A stretch of 64,000 nt of DNA, taken from the NCBI RefSeq assembly GCF_000015865.1, contig NC_009012.1, positions 248,001 through 312,000 of the forward strand, in the 5' to 3' direction. The position numbers were made by a program, and so were the translations under genes. Within the stretch, counting starts at the first letter, position 1; each line of letters starts with the position of its first letter. The notes beneath the pieces are model-generated. The model saw only the letters and a list, made by a program, of their open reading frames with translations. It did not search any database and was not told the DNA's origin. Shown here piece after piece: positions 36,869 through 45,794 of the stretch. The stretch is from Acetivibrio thermocellus ATCC 27405. Lineage in GTDB: Bacteria; Bacillota; Clostridia; Acetivibrionales; Acetivibrionaceae.

Positions 36869-37048
36869 AAAAGAATGATTTCATCAATTCCTGCTTTTCT
36901 GTTATGCTGATGTGAGCAGCTTACGTGATGTGGATTGCACTTCTATAAGTGAAAAAAGAGGGTGTTTTAAAAGGAAAAATTGTGGAATAATTAAATAGTA
37001 AGCAGTAGTCTTATGGTGGTTAGAGTAAATAATTAGGAGGGCGATAAT

Positions 37049-37279
37049 ATGGACGTAATTGTATATACAACACCTACATGTCCATGGTGTACAAGAGTAA
37101 AGGAATATCTGGACCAAAAAGGTGTTCAGTACAGGGAAGTTAACGTTGCAGCCGACAGAAACGCTGCGATGGAAATGATTAGAAAATCCGGCCAACGTGG
37201 TGTACCTGTTGTGGATATTGACGGAAACATTGTTGTAGGATTTGATCAGGGGAAAATCGACAGTTTGATAGGAAACTGA
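37049..37279 (+). CDS. Glutaredoxin-like protein
   Basis: 76 residues with a CPWC redox motif at about 11-14 (TTPTCPWCTRVKEYL) and the cis-proline RGVPVVDIDG at about 50, followed by VGFDQGKID. This is the YruB/NrdH-like class, which reduces disulfides using thioredoxin reductase or low-molecular-weight thiols. GGAGGG precedes the ATG. A terminator follows, so it is a single-gene unit. Confidence 0.93.
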   Translation: MDVIVYTTPTCPWCTRVKEYLDQKGVQYREVNVAADRNAAMEMIRKSGQRGVPVVDIDGNIVVGFDQGKIDSLIGN

Positions 37280-37327
37280 AAATATAGATTTACCGGGTAG
37301 GGATTGGCACGTGTAAAAACACACGAA

Positions 37328-37370
37328 AAAAGGCTGACTGTCTGGTGAAAGACAGCCGGCCTTTTGTGTT
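37328..37370 (+). terminator. Terminator of the glutaredoxin gene
   Basis: A 16-bp stem (37328-37343 with 37350-37365; one mismatch, one G-U), followed by a T-rich stretch. Confidence 0.75.
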
Positions 37371-37729
37371 AATGCCGTTCCACTTTTGTGAAGTCCGGCT
37401 GAAAAGGGAGGGAGCTTAACGCTCATAAATTTTGCTGCTTGCGCAAAGGGTGTGCACGTTTTTGTTATTTGAGGGACTTCATTACTATAGATTCGCATTG
37501 AAGTGATTTTTTGTGACCGAATTAGTAAAAAATAAATAAAAAAATATTTTGATGAAATAAAAAGTTATCAAAAGGTTAAAGGTGGAGAAGACAATATAGA
37601 CGGGCATAATCTCTTCTGTTAAAATGTAAGAAGATAGTTTTCTTTATTTGTCCCATATTTTGTTATTAAAATTTATTTTTATATAAATTTTATGTGGGAA
37701 ATGAAACATTATGGATTGGAGGGAATTAA
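37371..37729. other. Intergenic region before the aldo/keto reductase
   Basis: AT-rich with no supported gene. The last 130 bp are very AT-rich and presumably hold the promoter, but I could not pick -35 and -10 boxes with confidence. GGAGGG at 37721-37726 is the ribosome binding site of the next gene. Confidence 0.4.
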
Positions 37730-38860
37730 ATGCAGTACCGTGGATTGGGAAAAACAGGTGTGAAAGTATCTGCTCTTGGCTTTGGAGCAATGAGGCTTCC
37801 ACAAATTAATATTAATGGCAATACGAGGGTTGACGAGGAAAAAAGTATTGAAATGATTCACAGAGCTTTTGAACTTGGAGTGAATTACATAGATACCGCC
37901 CCGGGATACTGCAATGGTGAAAGCGAGGTTGTCGTAGGAAAGGCTTTAAAAGGTTGGAGGGACAAGATTTATTTATCCACCAAGAATCCGATTGAGAACG
38001 CATCAGGGGATGATTGGCGTAAAAGGCTGGAAAATTCATTGAAAAAGCTGGATACTGACTATATTGATTTTTATCATATGTGGGGTATCAACTGGGAAAC
38101 CTATGAAACGAAAATAGATGTGAAGGGAGGCCCGCTGGAGGCGGCACGGAAGGCTAAAGAAGAAGGTCTTATCCGTCATATATCCTTCTCATTTCATGAC
38201 AAACCTGAAAATTTGATTAAGCTTATAGACACAGGTAATTTTGAAACGGTGCTGTGTCAGTACAACCTTCTTGACAGAAGCAATGAAAAAGCAATAGCCC
38301 ATGCAAAGAGAAAGGGGCTGGGAGTAATAATCATGGGTCCTGTAGGTGGAGGAAAACTCGGTGAACCCTCGGAGACAATTAAAAAACTGCTTCCCAAAAA
38401 GACGGTAAGCTGTGCGGAAATAGCCTTGCGATTTGTACTTGCCAATCCAAATGTTGACTGCGCACTGTCAGGAATGAGCACAATTGAAATGGTTGAGGAA
38501 AATGTGCGTGTGGCATCAAATGATACTCCTCTTACAAAGGAAGAGCTCGAGATGATAAGGGCGTCAATGGAGGAAAACAAACGAATGGAGGATTTGTATT
38601 GCACCGGCTGCAATTATTGTATGCCGTGTCCTGTCGGTGTCAATATTCCGCTTAATTTTCAGTTGATGAATTATCACAGGGTATATAAAATTACCGATTA
38701 TGCAAGGGGTCAATACAGCCAAATAGGCAAGGTTGAATGGTACAAGGGTAAACCGGCCCATGAGTGCATTGAATGTGGCGTGTGTGAGACAAAATGCCCT
38801 CAAAAGCTTGAAATAAGAAAACAGCTAAAAGAAACGGCAAGGGTATTGTCGGTTAAATGA
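37730..38860 (+). CDS. Aldo/keto reductase with C-terminal ferredoxin-like 4Fe-4S domain
   Basis: 376 residues. The reductase barrel (about 1-280) shows LGKTGVKVSALGFGAMRLP and the catalytic set Asp and Tyr (YIDTAPGY), Lys (STKNP) and His (YHMWG). A cysteine-rich tail follows: CTGCNYCMPCPVGVNIP at about 290 and CIECGVCETKCPQKLEI near 350, able to hold iron-sulfur clusters. This architecture is common in anaerobes as a predicted oxidoreductase; its substrate is unknown. The last 36 nt overlap, on the opposite strand, the end of a response-regulator remnant. Confidence 0.92.
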   Translation: MQYRGLGKTGVKVSALGFGAMRLPQININGNTRVDEEKSIEMIHRAFELGVNYIDTAPGYCNGESEVVVGKALKGWRDKIYLSTKNPIENASGDDWRKRLENSLKKLDTDYIDFYHMWGINWETYETKIDVKGGPLEAARKAKEEGLIRHISFSFHDKPENLIKLIDTGNFETVLCQYNLLDRSNEKAIAHAKRKGLGVIIMGPVGGGKLGEPSETIKKLLPKKTVSCAEIALRFVLANPNVDCALSGMSTIEMVEENVRVASNDTPLTKEELEMIRASMEENKRMEDLYCTGCNYCMPCPVGVNIPLNFQLMNYHRVYKITDYARGQYSQIGKVEWYKGKPAHECIECGVCETKCPQKLEIRKQLKETARVLSVK

Positions 38861-39232
38861 AATATATAATATGTACTTTAGTTCATAGCCTGCGCCGCGA
38901 ATGGTATCTATTGTTACTTTGGAATTAATATTGCTTAGTTTTTTCCGTAAAAAGGATATGTAAACCTCAACGTGGTTGGCACTTGCTTTGGAATCAAAGC
39001 TCCACAGTTTCTCGATGATTGTTTCTTTTGGAGAAATCATGCCTTTTCTGAGGAACAGAAAATCGAGAAGCTCGCATTCGCGGCGTCTCAGATTTATTTT
39101 AGATGTTTCTGTGGACAGAATGAGATTAGAAATGTTCAGTTCGATGTCGCCAAAGCACAATATATTGTCCATGATAATACTGCCTTTGCGCCTTCCCAAA
39201 GCACGAACTCTTGCCATCAACACTTCGGGCAC
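38825..39232 (-). pseudogene. Response regulator remnant (OmpR-type DNA-binding domain only)
   Basis: 135 residues. The winged-helix domain is nearly complete (INLRRRECELLDFLFLRKGM, HVEVYISFLRKKL, TIRGAGYELKY), preceded by the usual linker MARVRALGRRKG. The receiver domain is absent: upstream, minus-strand reading gives only a short KGFAI stretch that may be the last trace of the receiver's KPF motif. The C-terminus runs past the normal RGxGY end into the neighbouring gene. No histidine kinase is nearby. It is probably a dead remnant, although the domain could still bind DNA if expressed. Confidence 0.75.
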
Positions 39233-39570
39233 AAAGCAAAAAAAGTTTATAGCAAAGCCTTTTTAAGGTTGATTTAAGCTTTGCAATATAGAATGATAAT
39301 ATGAAAAATGTATTTTCCGCTAAAATTCGGACTCAAATATATTTTTTTTATACGAAAATATATATTAAAACAAATATTTTTCATAAATATTTTTGGTAGT
39401 TTTAGTGCAGTTATTGCAGTTCCGTTTCTGACAAAGTTATGTAAATTTATCCGTCGAAGTATCTGTCCCCGCAATTTTTATCTAAATATACATGCCAAAT
39501 ATTCAAATAAAAACGGAGAGTATTATTATTTTTTAATAATACAAAAAATTTTTATAAAGGGGAGAAAAGG
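39233..39570. other. AT-rich region upstream of the CotH gene
   Basis: 338 bp with no supported gene; several T-rich blocks. It should contain the promoter of the CotH-VTC-DUF4956 unit. The ribosome binding site AAGGGGAG lies at 39558-39565. No clear promoter pair could be chosen. Confidence 0.4.
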
Positions 39571-42500
39571 ATGAAAAAAGTCATATCAGGTGCAGTCGTT
39601 ATTGCACTGCTTTTTGCAATAATGATACCTGCGCGTTACTTTGGAGCTTTTGCCGAGGCGAGCCAGACCCTTTTTATTAATGAGGTCATGTCGTCAAACG
39701 TGTTCACAATTCGGGACGGAGATGTTACAGACCCTAAACATGGAAGTAAGGGCGGAGCATATTCGGACTGGATTGAAATCTATAATGCCGGCCCTTATGA
39801 TGTGGATTTGACAGGATACATTCTTGCCGACTCTTCGGCAGAGTGGGTATTCCCGCAGGGGATTGTGCCGGCAGGAGGGTATCTTTTGGTTTGGGCGTCT
39901 GACAAGAATATGGTGGCTCAAGACGGCCAGTTGCACACAAACTTCAAGCTAAGTGCATCCGGCGAGAACATAACATTAAAAAAGCCTGACGGAACGATTG
40001 TTGATTCAGTTGATATTATCGGCCTTGGGGATGACCAGAGCTATGGAAGAAAAAGTGACGGTGCGTCAGAGTTTGTTGTTTTCATAAATCCAACCCCCGG
40101 TGCCGCAAATGTTTATAACGCTCCTGGTACATCCACCCTCTTTATCAATGAGGTTATGGCTTCCAATACACGTACTATAAGGGACGGAGATGTGGATGAC
40201 CCTAAAGACGGAAGCAAGGGCGGAGCATATTCGGATTGGATTGAAATTTATAATGCCGGCCCTTATGATGTGGACTTGACAGGATACATTCTTGCCGACT
40301 CTTCGGCAGAGTGGGTATTCCCGCAGGGGATTGTGCCGGCAGGAGGGTACCTCTTGGTTTGGGCATCTGACAAGAACAAGGTTGCTACTGACGGCGGGCT
40401 GCATACCAATTTCAAAATAAGCTCTTCCGGAGAAGCATTGACCTTAAAGGACCCTGACGGCAATGTTATTGATATTTTGGTGACTATTAATCTTTTGGAT
40501 GACCAAGCCTATGGAAGAAAAACCGACGGTTCCTCTGAACTGGTGTTGTTAAAACCTACACCCGGAACTGCAAATATTTATGATCCAAGTCTTATACCTG
40601 TTTCAGAACCTGTTTTTTCTCATCAGGGAGGTTTTTATACCGGGGCGTTTAAGCTGGAGCTTACCACAAATGAGCCCGGAGTTAAGATTTACTATACCAC
40701 GGACGGTTCTGACCCTGTGCCGGGGAAATCGGGAACCATTGAGTATACTTCCGGCATTAATATAAAGAGCAGGAAAGGAGAAGCGAATGTACTTTCCATG
40801 ATTCAGGATATATCCAACGACCAGTGGAACAGATGGAGAGCACCAAACGGGGAAGTTTTCAAATGTACCACCATCAAGGCCGTTGCCATAAGAGACGACG
40901 GGGCACGGAGTAAAGTAGTAACCCACTCATATTTTGTAGATCCTCAAATGAATACCAGATATACACTGCCCGTAATTTCTATTGTAACCGACTATGACAA
41001 CTTCTTTGACAAGTCTACCGGGATTTATGTAAATGGGAATTATGAGAACAGGGGAAAAGAGTGGGAAAGACCGGTACATATCGAGTACTTTGAAACAGAC
41101 GGGAAACTTGGATTCTCCATGGATATGGGACTTAGGATACATGGGGGATACACAAGAAAGTATCCTCAGAAGTCTTTCCGTTTGTATGCTGACCACAATA
41201 ATGATATTGGCGAGATCAAATATGAGATTTTCCCGGGACTTAGAGGAACGGGAACAGGTAAAAAAATAAAGAGTTTTGAACGCCTGATTTTGAGGAATGC
41301 GGGAAATGACTGGACAGGTGCTCTTTTCAGGGATGAAATGATGCAAAGTCTCGTTTCCCACCTGAAAATAGACACCCAGGCTTTCAGACCGTGTATTGTA
41401 TTCCTGAATGGAGAGTATTGGGGAATATATCATATTCGTGAACGTTATGACGATAAATATCTTAAATCACATTATGGCCTTGATGATGACAAAGTTGCAA
41501 TACTTGACGTTTACCAGACTCCCGAAGTCCAGGAAGGCGATTCCTCGGATGTCCTGGCATATACAAATGATGTAATAAATTATTTAAAAACCCATTCCAT
41601 AACTGAAAAAAGCACATATGATTATATTAAAACAAAGATCGACATAGAAAACTATATCGATTATTATGTAGCTCAGATATTCTTCGGAAATACGGACTGG
41701 CCCGGAAACAATGTAAGCATATGGAGATACAAGACGGATGACGGCCAATATCATCCGGAAGCTCCTTACGGTCAGGACGGAAGATGGAGGTGGATGCTGA
41801 AAGATACTGATTTTGGCTTTGGTTTGTACGGAAAAAGTCCGTCACACAACACCCTTGCTTTTGCAGCCGGTGATATACGCGAAGGTCAAGCCAATGAGGA
41901 GTGGGCGGTATTTCTTTTCAAGACTCTTCTTAAAAATGAAGAGTTCAGGAATGAGTTTATAAACCGTTTTGCCGACCAGTTGAATACTTCGTTTGTACCG
42001 TCAAGAGTGATTTCAATTATTGATGATATTGTTGCAACTTTGGAACCGGAGATGAAAGAGCATACGGACCGTTGGCCGTTTATTAAATTGACAGCCACCA
42101 GCCCGTGGGATACAACCTGGAGCCAGGAAGTAAACAGAATCAGAAATTATGCCAACAGCCGTCCGTCATATGTAAGGCAGCATATATTGAGCAAGTTCCG
42201 CAATAATGGTGTAACGGGTACTGCTCTTGTTACTTTGAACACTGATTCGACCCGGGGACACATAAGGATTAATTCCATTGACATAGTATCAGATACTCCG
42301 GCAGTTACAAATCCTAATCGCTGGAGCGGTACTTACTTCAAGGGAGTTCCCATAACGCTAAAGGCGATACCAAAAGAAGGCTATGTGTTTGACCACTGGG
42401 AGGGTATAAACGGATCCGTTGAGGCATCATCGGATACGATAACAGTCAACCTTTCGAATGATTTGAACGTTACAGCGGTATTCAGGCCTGAAAATGAAAC

Positions 42501-42726
42501 TCCCGATCCTGAAATTTTGTATGGTGACTATAATGGGGATGGAGCGGTTAACTCCACAGACTTGTTGGCATGTAAAAGGTATCTGCTTTATGCTTTGAAA
42601 CCGGAGCAGATAAATGTTATTGCAGGGGATCTTGACGGCAATGGAAAGATTAACTCGACTGACTATGCATATCTTAAGAGATATTTGTTAAAGCAGATAG
42701 ATAAGTTCCCGGTACAGTTGAAGTAA
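39571..42726 (+). CDS. Secreted CotH-family protein kinase with two lamin-tail domains and a type I dockerin
   Basis: 1051 residues. Signal peptide (about 1-30), two nearly identical lamin-tail domains (about 32-180 and 188-335; FINEVM...SDWIEIYNAGPYDVDLTGY), and a chitobiase-like C-terminal domain (TTNEPGVKIYYTTDGSDP, about 365-460). Next is a CotH kinase domain (about 470-830) with GLRIHGGYTRKYPQKSF and the metal-binding WMLKDTDFGFGLY. A beta-repeat domain (GYVFDHWEGI, about 925-970) precedes the dockerin with GDYNGDGAVNSTDL and GDLDGNGKINSTDY segments. CotH proteins phosphorylate serine/threonine of coat-type proteins; the dockerin places this one on the cellulosome. VTC and DUF4956 genes follow in the same direction. 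Confidence 0.93.
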   Translation: MKKVISGAVVIALLFAIMIPARYFGAFAEASQTLFINEVMSSNVFTIRDGDVTDPKHGSKGGAYSDWIEIYNAGPYDVDLTGYILADSSAEWVFPQGIVPAGGYLLVWASDKNMVAQDGQLHTNFKLSASGENITLKKPDGTIVDSVDIIGLGDDQSYGRKSDGASEFVVFINPTPGAANVYNAPGTSTLFINEVMASNTRTIRDGDVDDPKDGSKGGAYSDWIEIYNAGPYDVDLTGYILADSSAEWVFPQGIVPAGGYLLVWASDKNKVATDGGLHTNFKISSSGEALTLKDPDGNVIDILVTINLLDDQAYGRKTDGSSELVLLKPTPGTANIYDPSLIPVSEPVFSHQGGFYTGAFKLELTTNEPGVKIYYTTDGSDPVPGKSGTIEYTSGINIKSRKGEANVLSMIQDISNDQWNRWRAPNGEVFKCTTIKAVAIRDDGARSKVVTHSYFVDPQMNTRYTLPVISIVTDYDNFFDKSTGIYVNGNYENRGKEWERPVHIEYFETDGKLGFSMDMGLRIHGGYTRKYPQKSFRLYADHNNDIGEIKYEIFPGLRGTGTGKKIKSFERLILRNAGNDWTGALFRDEMMQSLVSHLKIDTQAFRPCIVFLNGEYWGIYHIRERYDDKYLKSHYGLDDDKVAILDVYQTPEVQEGDSSDVLAYTNDVINYLKTHSITEKSTYDYIKTKIDIENYIDYYVAQIFFGNTDWPGNNVSIWRYKTDDGQYHPEAPYGQDGRWRWMLKDTDFGFGLYGKSPSHNTLAFAAGDIREGQANEEWAVFLFKTLLKNEEFRNEFINRFADQLNTSFVPSRVISIIDDIVATLEPEMKEHTDRWPFIKLTATSPWDTTWSQEVNRIRNYANSRPSYVRQHILSKFRNNGVTGTALVTLNTDSTRGHIRINSIDIVSDTPAVTNPNRWSGTYFKGVPITLKAIPKEGYVFDHWEGINGSVEASSDTITVNLSNDLNVTAVFRPENETPDPEILYGDYNGDGAVNSTDLLACKRYLLYALKPEQINVIAGDLDGNGKINSTDYAYLKRYLLKQIDKFPVQLK
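39751..39908 (+). repeat. Intragenic DNA repeat in CotH gene, copy 1
   Basis: 158 bp repeated at 40219-40376 (period 468 bp) with only a handful of differences. It encodes the core of lamin-tail domain 1, showing a recent duplication or gene conversion between the two domains. Confidence 0.9.
40219..40376 (+). repeat. Intragenic DNA repeat in CotH gene, copy 2
   Basis: Second copy of the 158-bp block, in lamin-tail domain 2. Flanking parts of the two domains are clearly more diverged than this core. Confidence 0.9.
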
Positions 42727-42742
42727 TACTGATCTTTTGTTA

Positions 42743-42779
42743 ATATATATATATATATATATATAAATTAAGGGGGGGG
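42743..42779 (+). repeat. (AT)11 microsatellite and G8 tract before the VTC start codon
   Basis: An AT dinucleotide run at 42743-42764 is followed by a G8 tract at 42772-42779 that doubles as the ribosome binding site of the gene at 42782. Both tracts are prone to slippage. Confidence 0.85.
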
Positions 42780-42781
42780 AA

Positions 42782-43564
42782 ATGGAAAAGTTGGCAATTG
42801 AGGTATTCAACAGGTATGAGAAAAAGTATTTGATGGACAACGATACGTATGAGAAAATTAAAGATATTCTCGCAGAATATATGGAGCTTGATGAATACAA
42901 TAAAGTGAATAATACATATTACACAATATGCAACATCTACTATGATACTCAAGACAATCAATTGATAAGACATTCGGTTTCAAAACCTAGATATAAAGAA
43001 AAATTAAGGCTTCGTTCCTATGGAGTGCCTTCTTTGGATGCCAAGGTATATTTGGAAATAAAGAAAAAGGTAAACGGACTTGTAAACAAGAGAAGGACGA
43101 AGCTGACATTGAGAGAGGCTTATGAATTTGCTGCGACAGGTATAAAGCCCAAATATCAAAGTTACATGAACAAGCAGGTTTTGAATGAAATCGAATACAT
43201 TTTGAGTGTGTATGACCTTGAGCCAAAGCTTTATCTGGCATATGACAGAATAGCATATTTTGGCATAAACAACAGAGACTTAAGAATAACTTTTGATACA
43301 AATATAAGATCGCGAAGGACTGATTTGAGGCTTGAACTGGGAGACTACGGTGAACCGTTGCTGGATGAAGGTGTTTGGCTTATGGAGGTCAAAGCGGAAA
43401 AGAGCATATCTGTCTGGCTTTCAAGGATGCTGAGCGAAAACGGACTCTTTAAGACCAGCTTCTCAAAGTATGGGACTGAGTATAAGAAAATGATTTTGAA
43501 CAATATTGCGAAGGAGAATGATAACGATTGCTCGACGGAATATTTGATGTCACGGCTGGCATAA
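42782..43564 (+). CDS. VTC-domain protein (CYTH-like polyphosphate polymerase family)
   Basis: 260 residues. A tunnel-fold VTC domain: FNRYEKKYLMD at the start, then YYTICNIYYDT, RYKEKLRLRSYG, VYLEIKKKVNG, NKRRTKL, RITFDTNIRSRR and VWLMEVKAEKSI. The alternating Lys/Arg/Glu pattern binds polyphosphate or nucleotide phosphate. In yeast VTC4 makes polyphosphate; bacterial versions are usually found beside CotH and DUF4956 genes and their chemistry is not settled. The gene overlaps the next by 37 nt. Confidence 0.9.
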   Translation: MEKLAIEVFNRYEKKYLMDNDTYEKIKDILAEYMELDEYNKVNNTYYTICNIYYDTQDNQLIRHSVSKPRYKEKLRLRSYGVPSLDAKVYLEIKKKVNGLVNKRRTKLTLREAYEFAATGIKPKYQSYMNKQVLNEIEYILSVYDLEPKLYLAYDRIAYFGINNRDLRITFDTNIRSRRTDLRLELGDYGEPLLDEGVWLMEVKAEKSISVWLSRMLSENGLFKTSFSKYGTEYKKMILNNIAKENDNDCSTEYLMSRLA

Positions 43565-44202
43565 AGCTGTCTTTTGGAAACATGACACTGGCGCTGGCAG
43601 TCTCATTTGCTTTGGGAATAATTATAAGTCTGGTATATATTAAGACTCATTTGAAAGAGCATTATTCTCAGAACTTTGCTTTGGCTTTGGCGATAATACC
43701 GAGCATTATTGCCATGATGATTATGCTGATAGGGAGCAATGTGGCGAGAGCCTTTAGCTTGGCGGGAGCTTTTGCGATTATTCGCTTTAGAAGTGAAGAA
43801 GCCACTTTTAAGGATATTGCTTATGTACTTTTTGCAATGGGAGCAGGTTTGGCCTGTGGCGTCGGATTTTTGGGCTATGCGACACTTTTTACCCTGGTGC
43901 TTTGCGGTTTCTTGATTGTTCTTGGCAAAGTAAATTTCGGCGCCAAAAAATCACCATATAAAGTACTGAAGGTCACGGTTCGGGATGATTTTGACTATAA
44001 GAGGGAGTTTGAAGAAGTTTTTAACAAGTATGCATTGAGCTATGAGCTAAAAAGAGTCAAGGCAAAGGATGAAGAGGGCCTTTACGTGCTTGAGTATCTT
44101 GTTTCTCTTTATTACGATGTCGATGAAAAAGAATTTATTGATGCGCTTCGGTATCGCAACGGCAATTTAAATATTGCTCTGGGTATGAATGTCGAGGGAT
44201 AG
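43528..44202 (+). CDS. DUF4956 membrane protein
   Basis: 224 residues with four transmembrane helices in the first 135 residues (LALAVSFALGIIISLVYI, ALAIIPSIIAMMIMLIG, FKDIAYVLFAMGAGLACGV, LFTLVLCGFLIVLG). The conserved stretch ARAFSLAGAFAIIRFRSEEATF is the DUF4956 hallmark. A cytoplasmic ACT-like C-terminal domain follows. It starts with TTG 43528 inside the VTC gene, 11 nt after AAGGAG; an in-frame ATG exists at 43582. The overlap suggests a VTC-DUF4956 membrane complex. Confidence 0.88.
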   Translation: MLDGIFDVTAGIKLSFGNMTLALAVSFALGIIISLVYIKTHLKEHYSQNFALALAIIPSIIAMMIMLIGSNVARAFSLAGAFAIIRFRSEEATFKDIAYVLFAMGAGLACGVGFLGYATLFTLVLCGFLIVLGKVNFGAKKSPYKVLKVTVRDDFDYKREFEEVFNKYALSYELKRVKAKDEEGLYVLEYLVSLYYDVDEKEFIDALRYRNGNLNIALGMNVEG

Positions 44203-44206
44203 TTGA

Positions 44207-44241
44207 AACAGGTCAGGAAGAGAGGTTCTTCCTGACTTGTT
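44207..44241. terminator. Bidirectional terminator between DUF4956 and DUF2156 genes
   Basis: A 15-bp stem (44207-44221 with 44227-44241, one G-U) with a 5-nt loop; T-rich on the right, convergent genes on both sides. Confidence 0.85.
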
Positions 44242-44247
44242 CTGTAT

Positions 44248-45156
44248 TTATATGTTTACAAGATATTTTTTTTCCAACTTTATGGGTTGATAAGCTGACT
44301 TGGCTCTGCGCAACCCTTCCAGACCCAAGTCTTCCTGAAGATTTATAAATTCCACATCGCGAAAGAAGATTTCCACCAAAGATTTGTTTAGAAACGGATA
44401 AATGCCGGAAAAATTGTAATTTCCTTTTTCAAAGTGAACTGTTGCCATCTTGCTGTTTAATTTTTCGCCTATTGCAAACCCTGCTATTTCGTTATTTACA
44501 TAAACAGCAATACCTTTTATATTGTTAAAGATTTTGATATTGCTAAAAATATCGAAAATGGCTTTTTGCTCGTTTTTAAGCTGTTCACTTTGCAGGGATT
44601 TATAATCATACCATTTAAGAGACAAATCAATACAATTTTTTATAACTTCAGGACTTTGTATTTCTTCAATTCTATAATCGTATTTCTTTATGAATTGATT
44701 GTACTGATTCTTTTTTCTGTGATATTTTTTGCCCGACAGTTTAATCAAATCCTTGCTGTTGAAAATATAATCAAAATTGTTTTTGTCCTCATGGGATGTT
44801 ACGAGATTTCCGAAATTTTCATGAAGCTGCTCTAAAAAAGGTGTTTCCACGTCACCGTAGAGGTATTTGAAGTCGGGATTGTTTTTTCTTAAGGTGTTGA
44901 GCTTTAATGTAATGTCGGCAATTTTACTTTTATCGGCCCCAATGGGCTGCATGAAATAGGTGCCGTTGTTGGCGGTGCGCTTTTTAATGACTATTGTGTC
45001 ATCAACTATTGCAAACTCTGTATTGTACATTTTTCTCCATATATAAAGTGTTAAAAATGAATATTCATAAGTGAGAAAATCATAATCTTTTAAATATTCA
45101 TGAAAAAGTTCTCTGTCTTTTAGCTCTATAGGTTTGAAATCCAGCATTTGTCTCAT
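44248..45156 (-). CDS. DUF2156 GNAT-fold protein (MprF C-terminal-like aminoacyltransferase?)
   Basis: 302 residues with a duplicated GNAT-like fold. Recognisable parts are FLTLYIWRKMYNTEFAIVDD, GKKYHRKKNQYNQFIKKY, IKGIAVYVNNEIAGFAIGEKL and INLQEDLGLEGLRRAKSAYQP. The last is a DUF2156 hallmark shared with the cytosolic domain of MprF lysyl-phosphatidylglycerol synthases. There are no membrane helices. Many DUF2156 proteins of this size remain uncharacterised. The start may be ATG 45156 or ATG 45147. Confidence 0.82.
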   Translation of the reverse strand: MRQMLDFKPIELKDRELFHEYLKDYDFLTYEYSFLTLYIWRKMYNTEFAIVDDTIVIKKRTANNGTYFMQPIGADKSKIADITLKLNTLRKNNPDFKYLYGDVETPFLEQLHENFGNLVTSHEDKNNFDYIFNSKDLIKLSGKKYHRKKNQYNQFIKKYDYRIEEIQSPEVIKNCIDLSLKWYDYKSLQSEQLKNEQKAIFDIFSNIKIFNNIKGIAVYVNNEIAGFAIGEKLNSKMATVHFEKGNYNFSGIYPFLNKSLVEIFFRDVEFINLQEDLGLEGLRRAKSAYQPIKLEKKYLVNI

Positions 45157-45443
45157 CCTACTTTTGTTATTTCTTTATTTGTCCTGATTAAAATGTCTTA
45201 AATGTTATTATACATAATTTGCAGCTTTTTGGCTACTATATAAAAGTTGTATTTAACGAATAAAATTAATCATATGGCTGGTTTTATATTATTATTTTAT
45301 AAAATTATTGTCTTATTTAATGAATATTTTAATTCTAAAGTATATGCCGCAGCTAATTGTAAATAAGTTGATATAGTATTTATTTTCTTATTAATATATA
45401 GCAATTGCTTGTATATCCATAAATTGTAAATGTCAATAAAAAT

Positions 45444-45617
45444 TTGGTTCTTTCCAAAGTTGGTTGAGTACACTCATTTATAAAAAAGATAAGAGGCGTA
45501 AACCCTTAAATTTCAAGGTTTAGCGTCTCTTTTACGTTCTATAACTGTCAAGCTCGGGATTTTTATTTGTTATATTGTATTTTTTCATTTATTTTAACTA
45601 ACCTTGGAAAGAACCAA
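45444..45617. mobile_element. MITE-like element with 24-bp terminal inverted repeats
   Basis: Left end 45444-45467 and right end 45594-45617 are inverted copies matching at 21 of 24 positions (TTGGTTCTTTCCAA core), 174 bp overall. An internal stem (about 45491-45504 with 45517-45531, one bulge) ends in a T-run like a terminator. It encodes nothing. No target-site duplication could be identified. The rest of the gene-free interval 45157-45794 is AT-rich with nothing else supported. Confidence 0.65.
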
Positions 45618-45794
45618 TTTTATCTTGTAAAAACATCTTAGAAAAATATGGAACACAAAAAGTTAAAGTGACAGGGTGAAATTCCCATGGATTAATCTGT
45701 ATGCATATGTAAATTTTTTACTTCCAATAAAGACTGCTTTATGATAAAATGTTGCCGTCATATTTTTATTACAATTTATTAAAGGTGGTGTATC

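Noticed and set aside
36902-37498. 198-codon minus-strand ORF over the glutaredoxin gene
   Set aside because: It is the antisense of a clear glutaredoxin with CPWC motif and terminator; no family resemblance.
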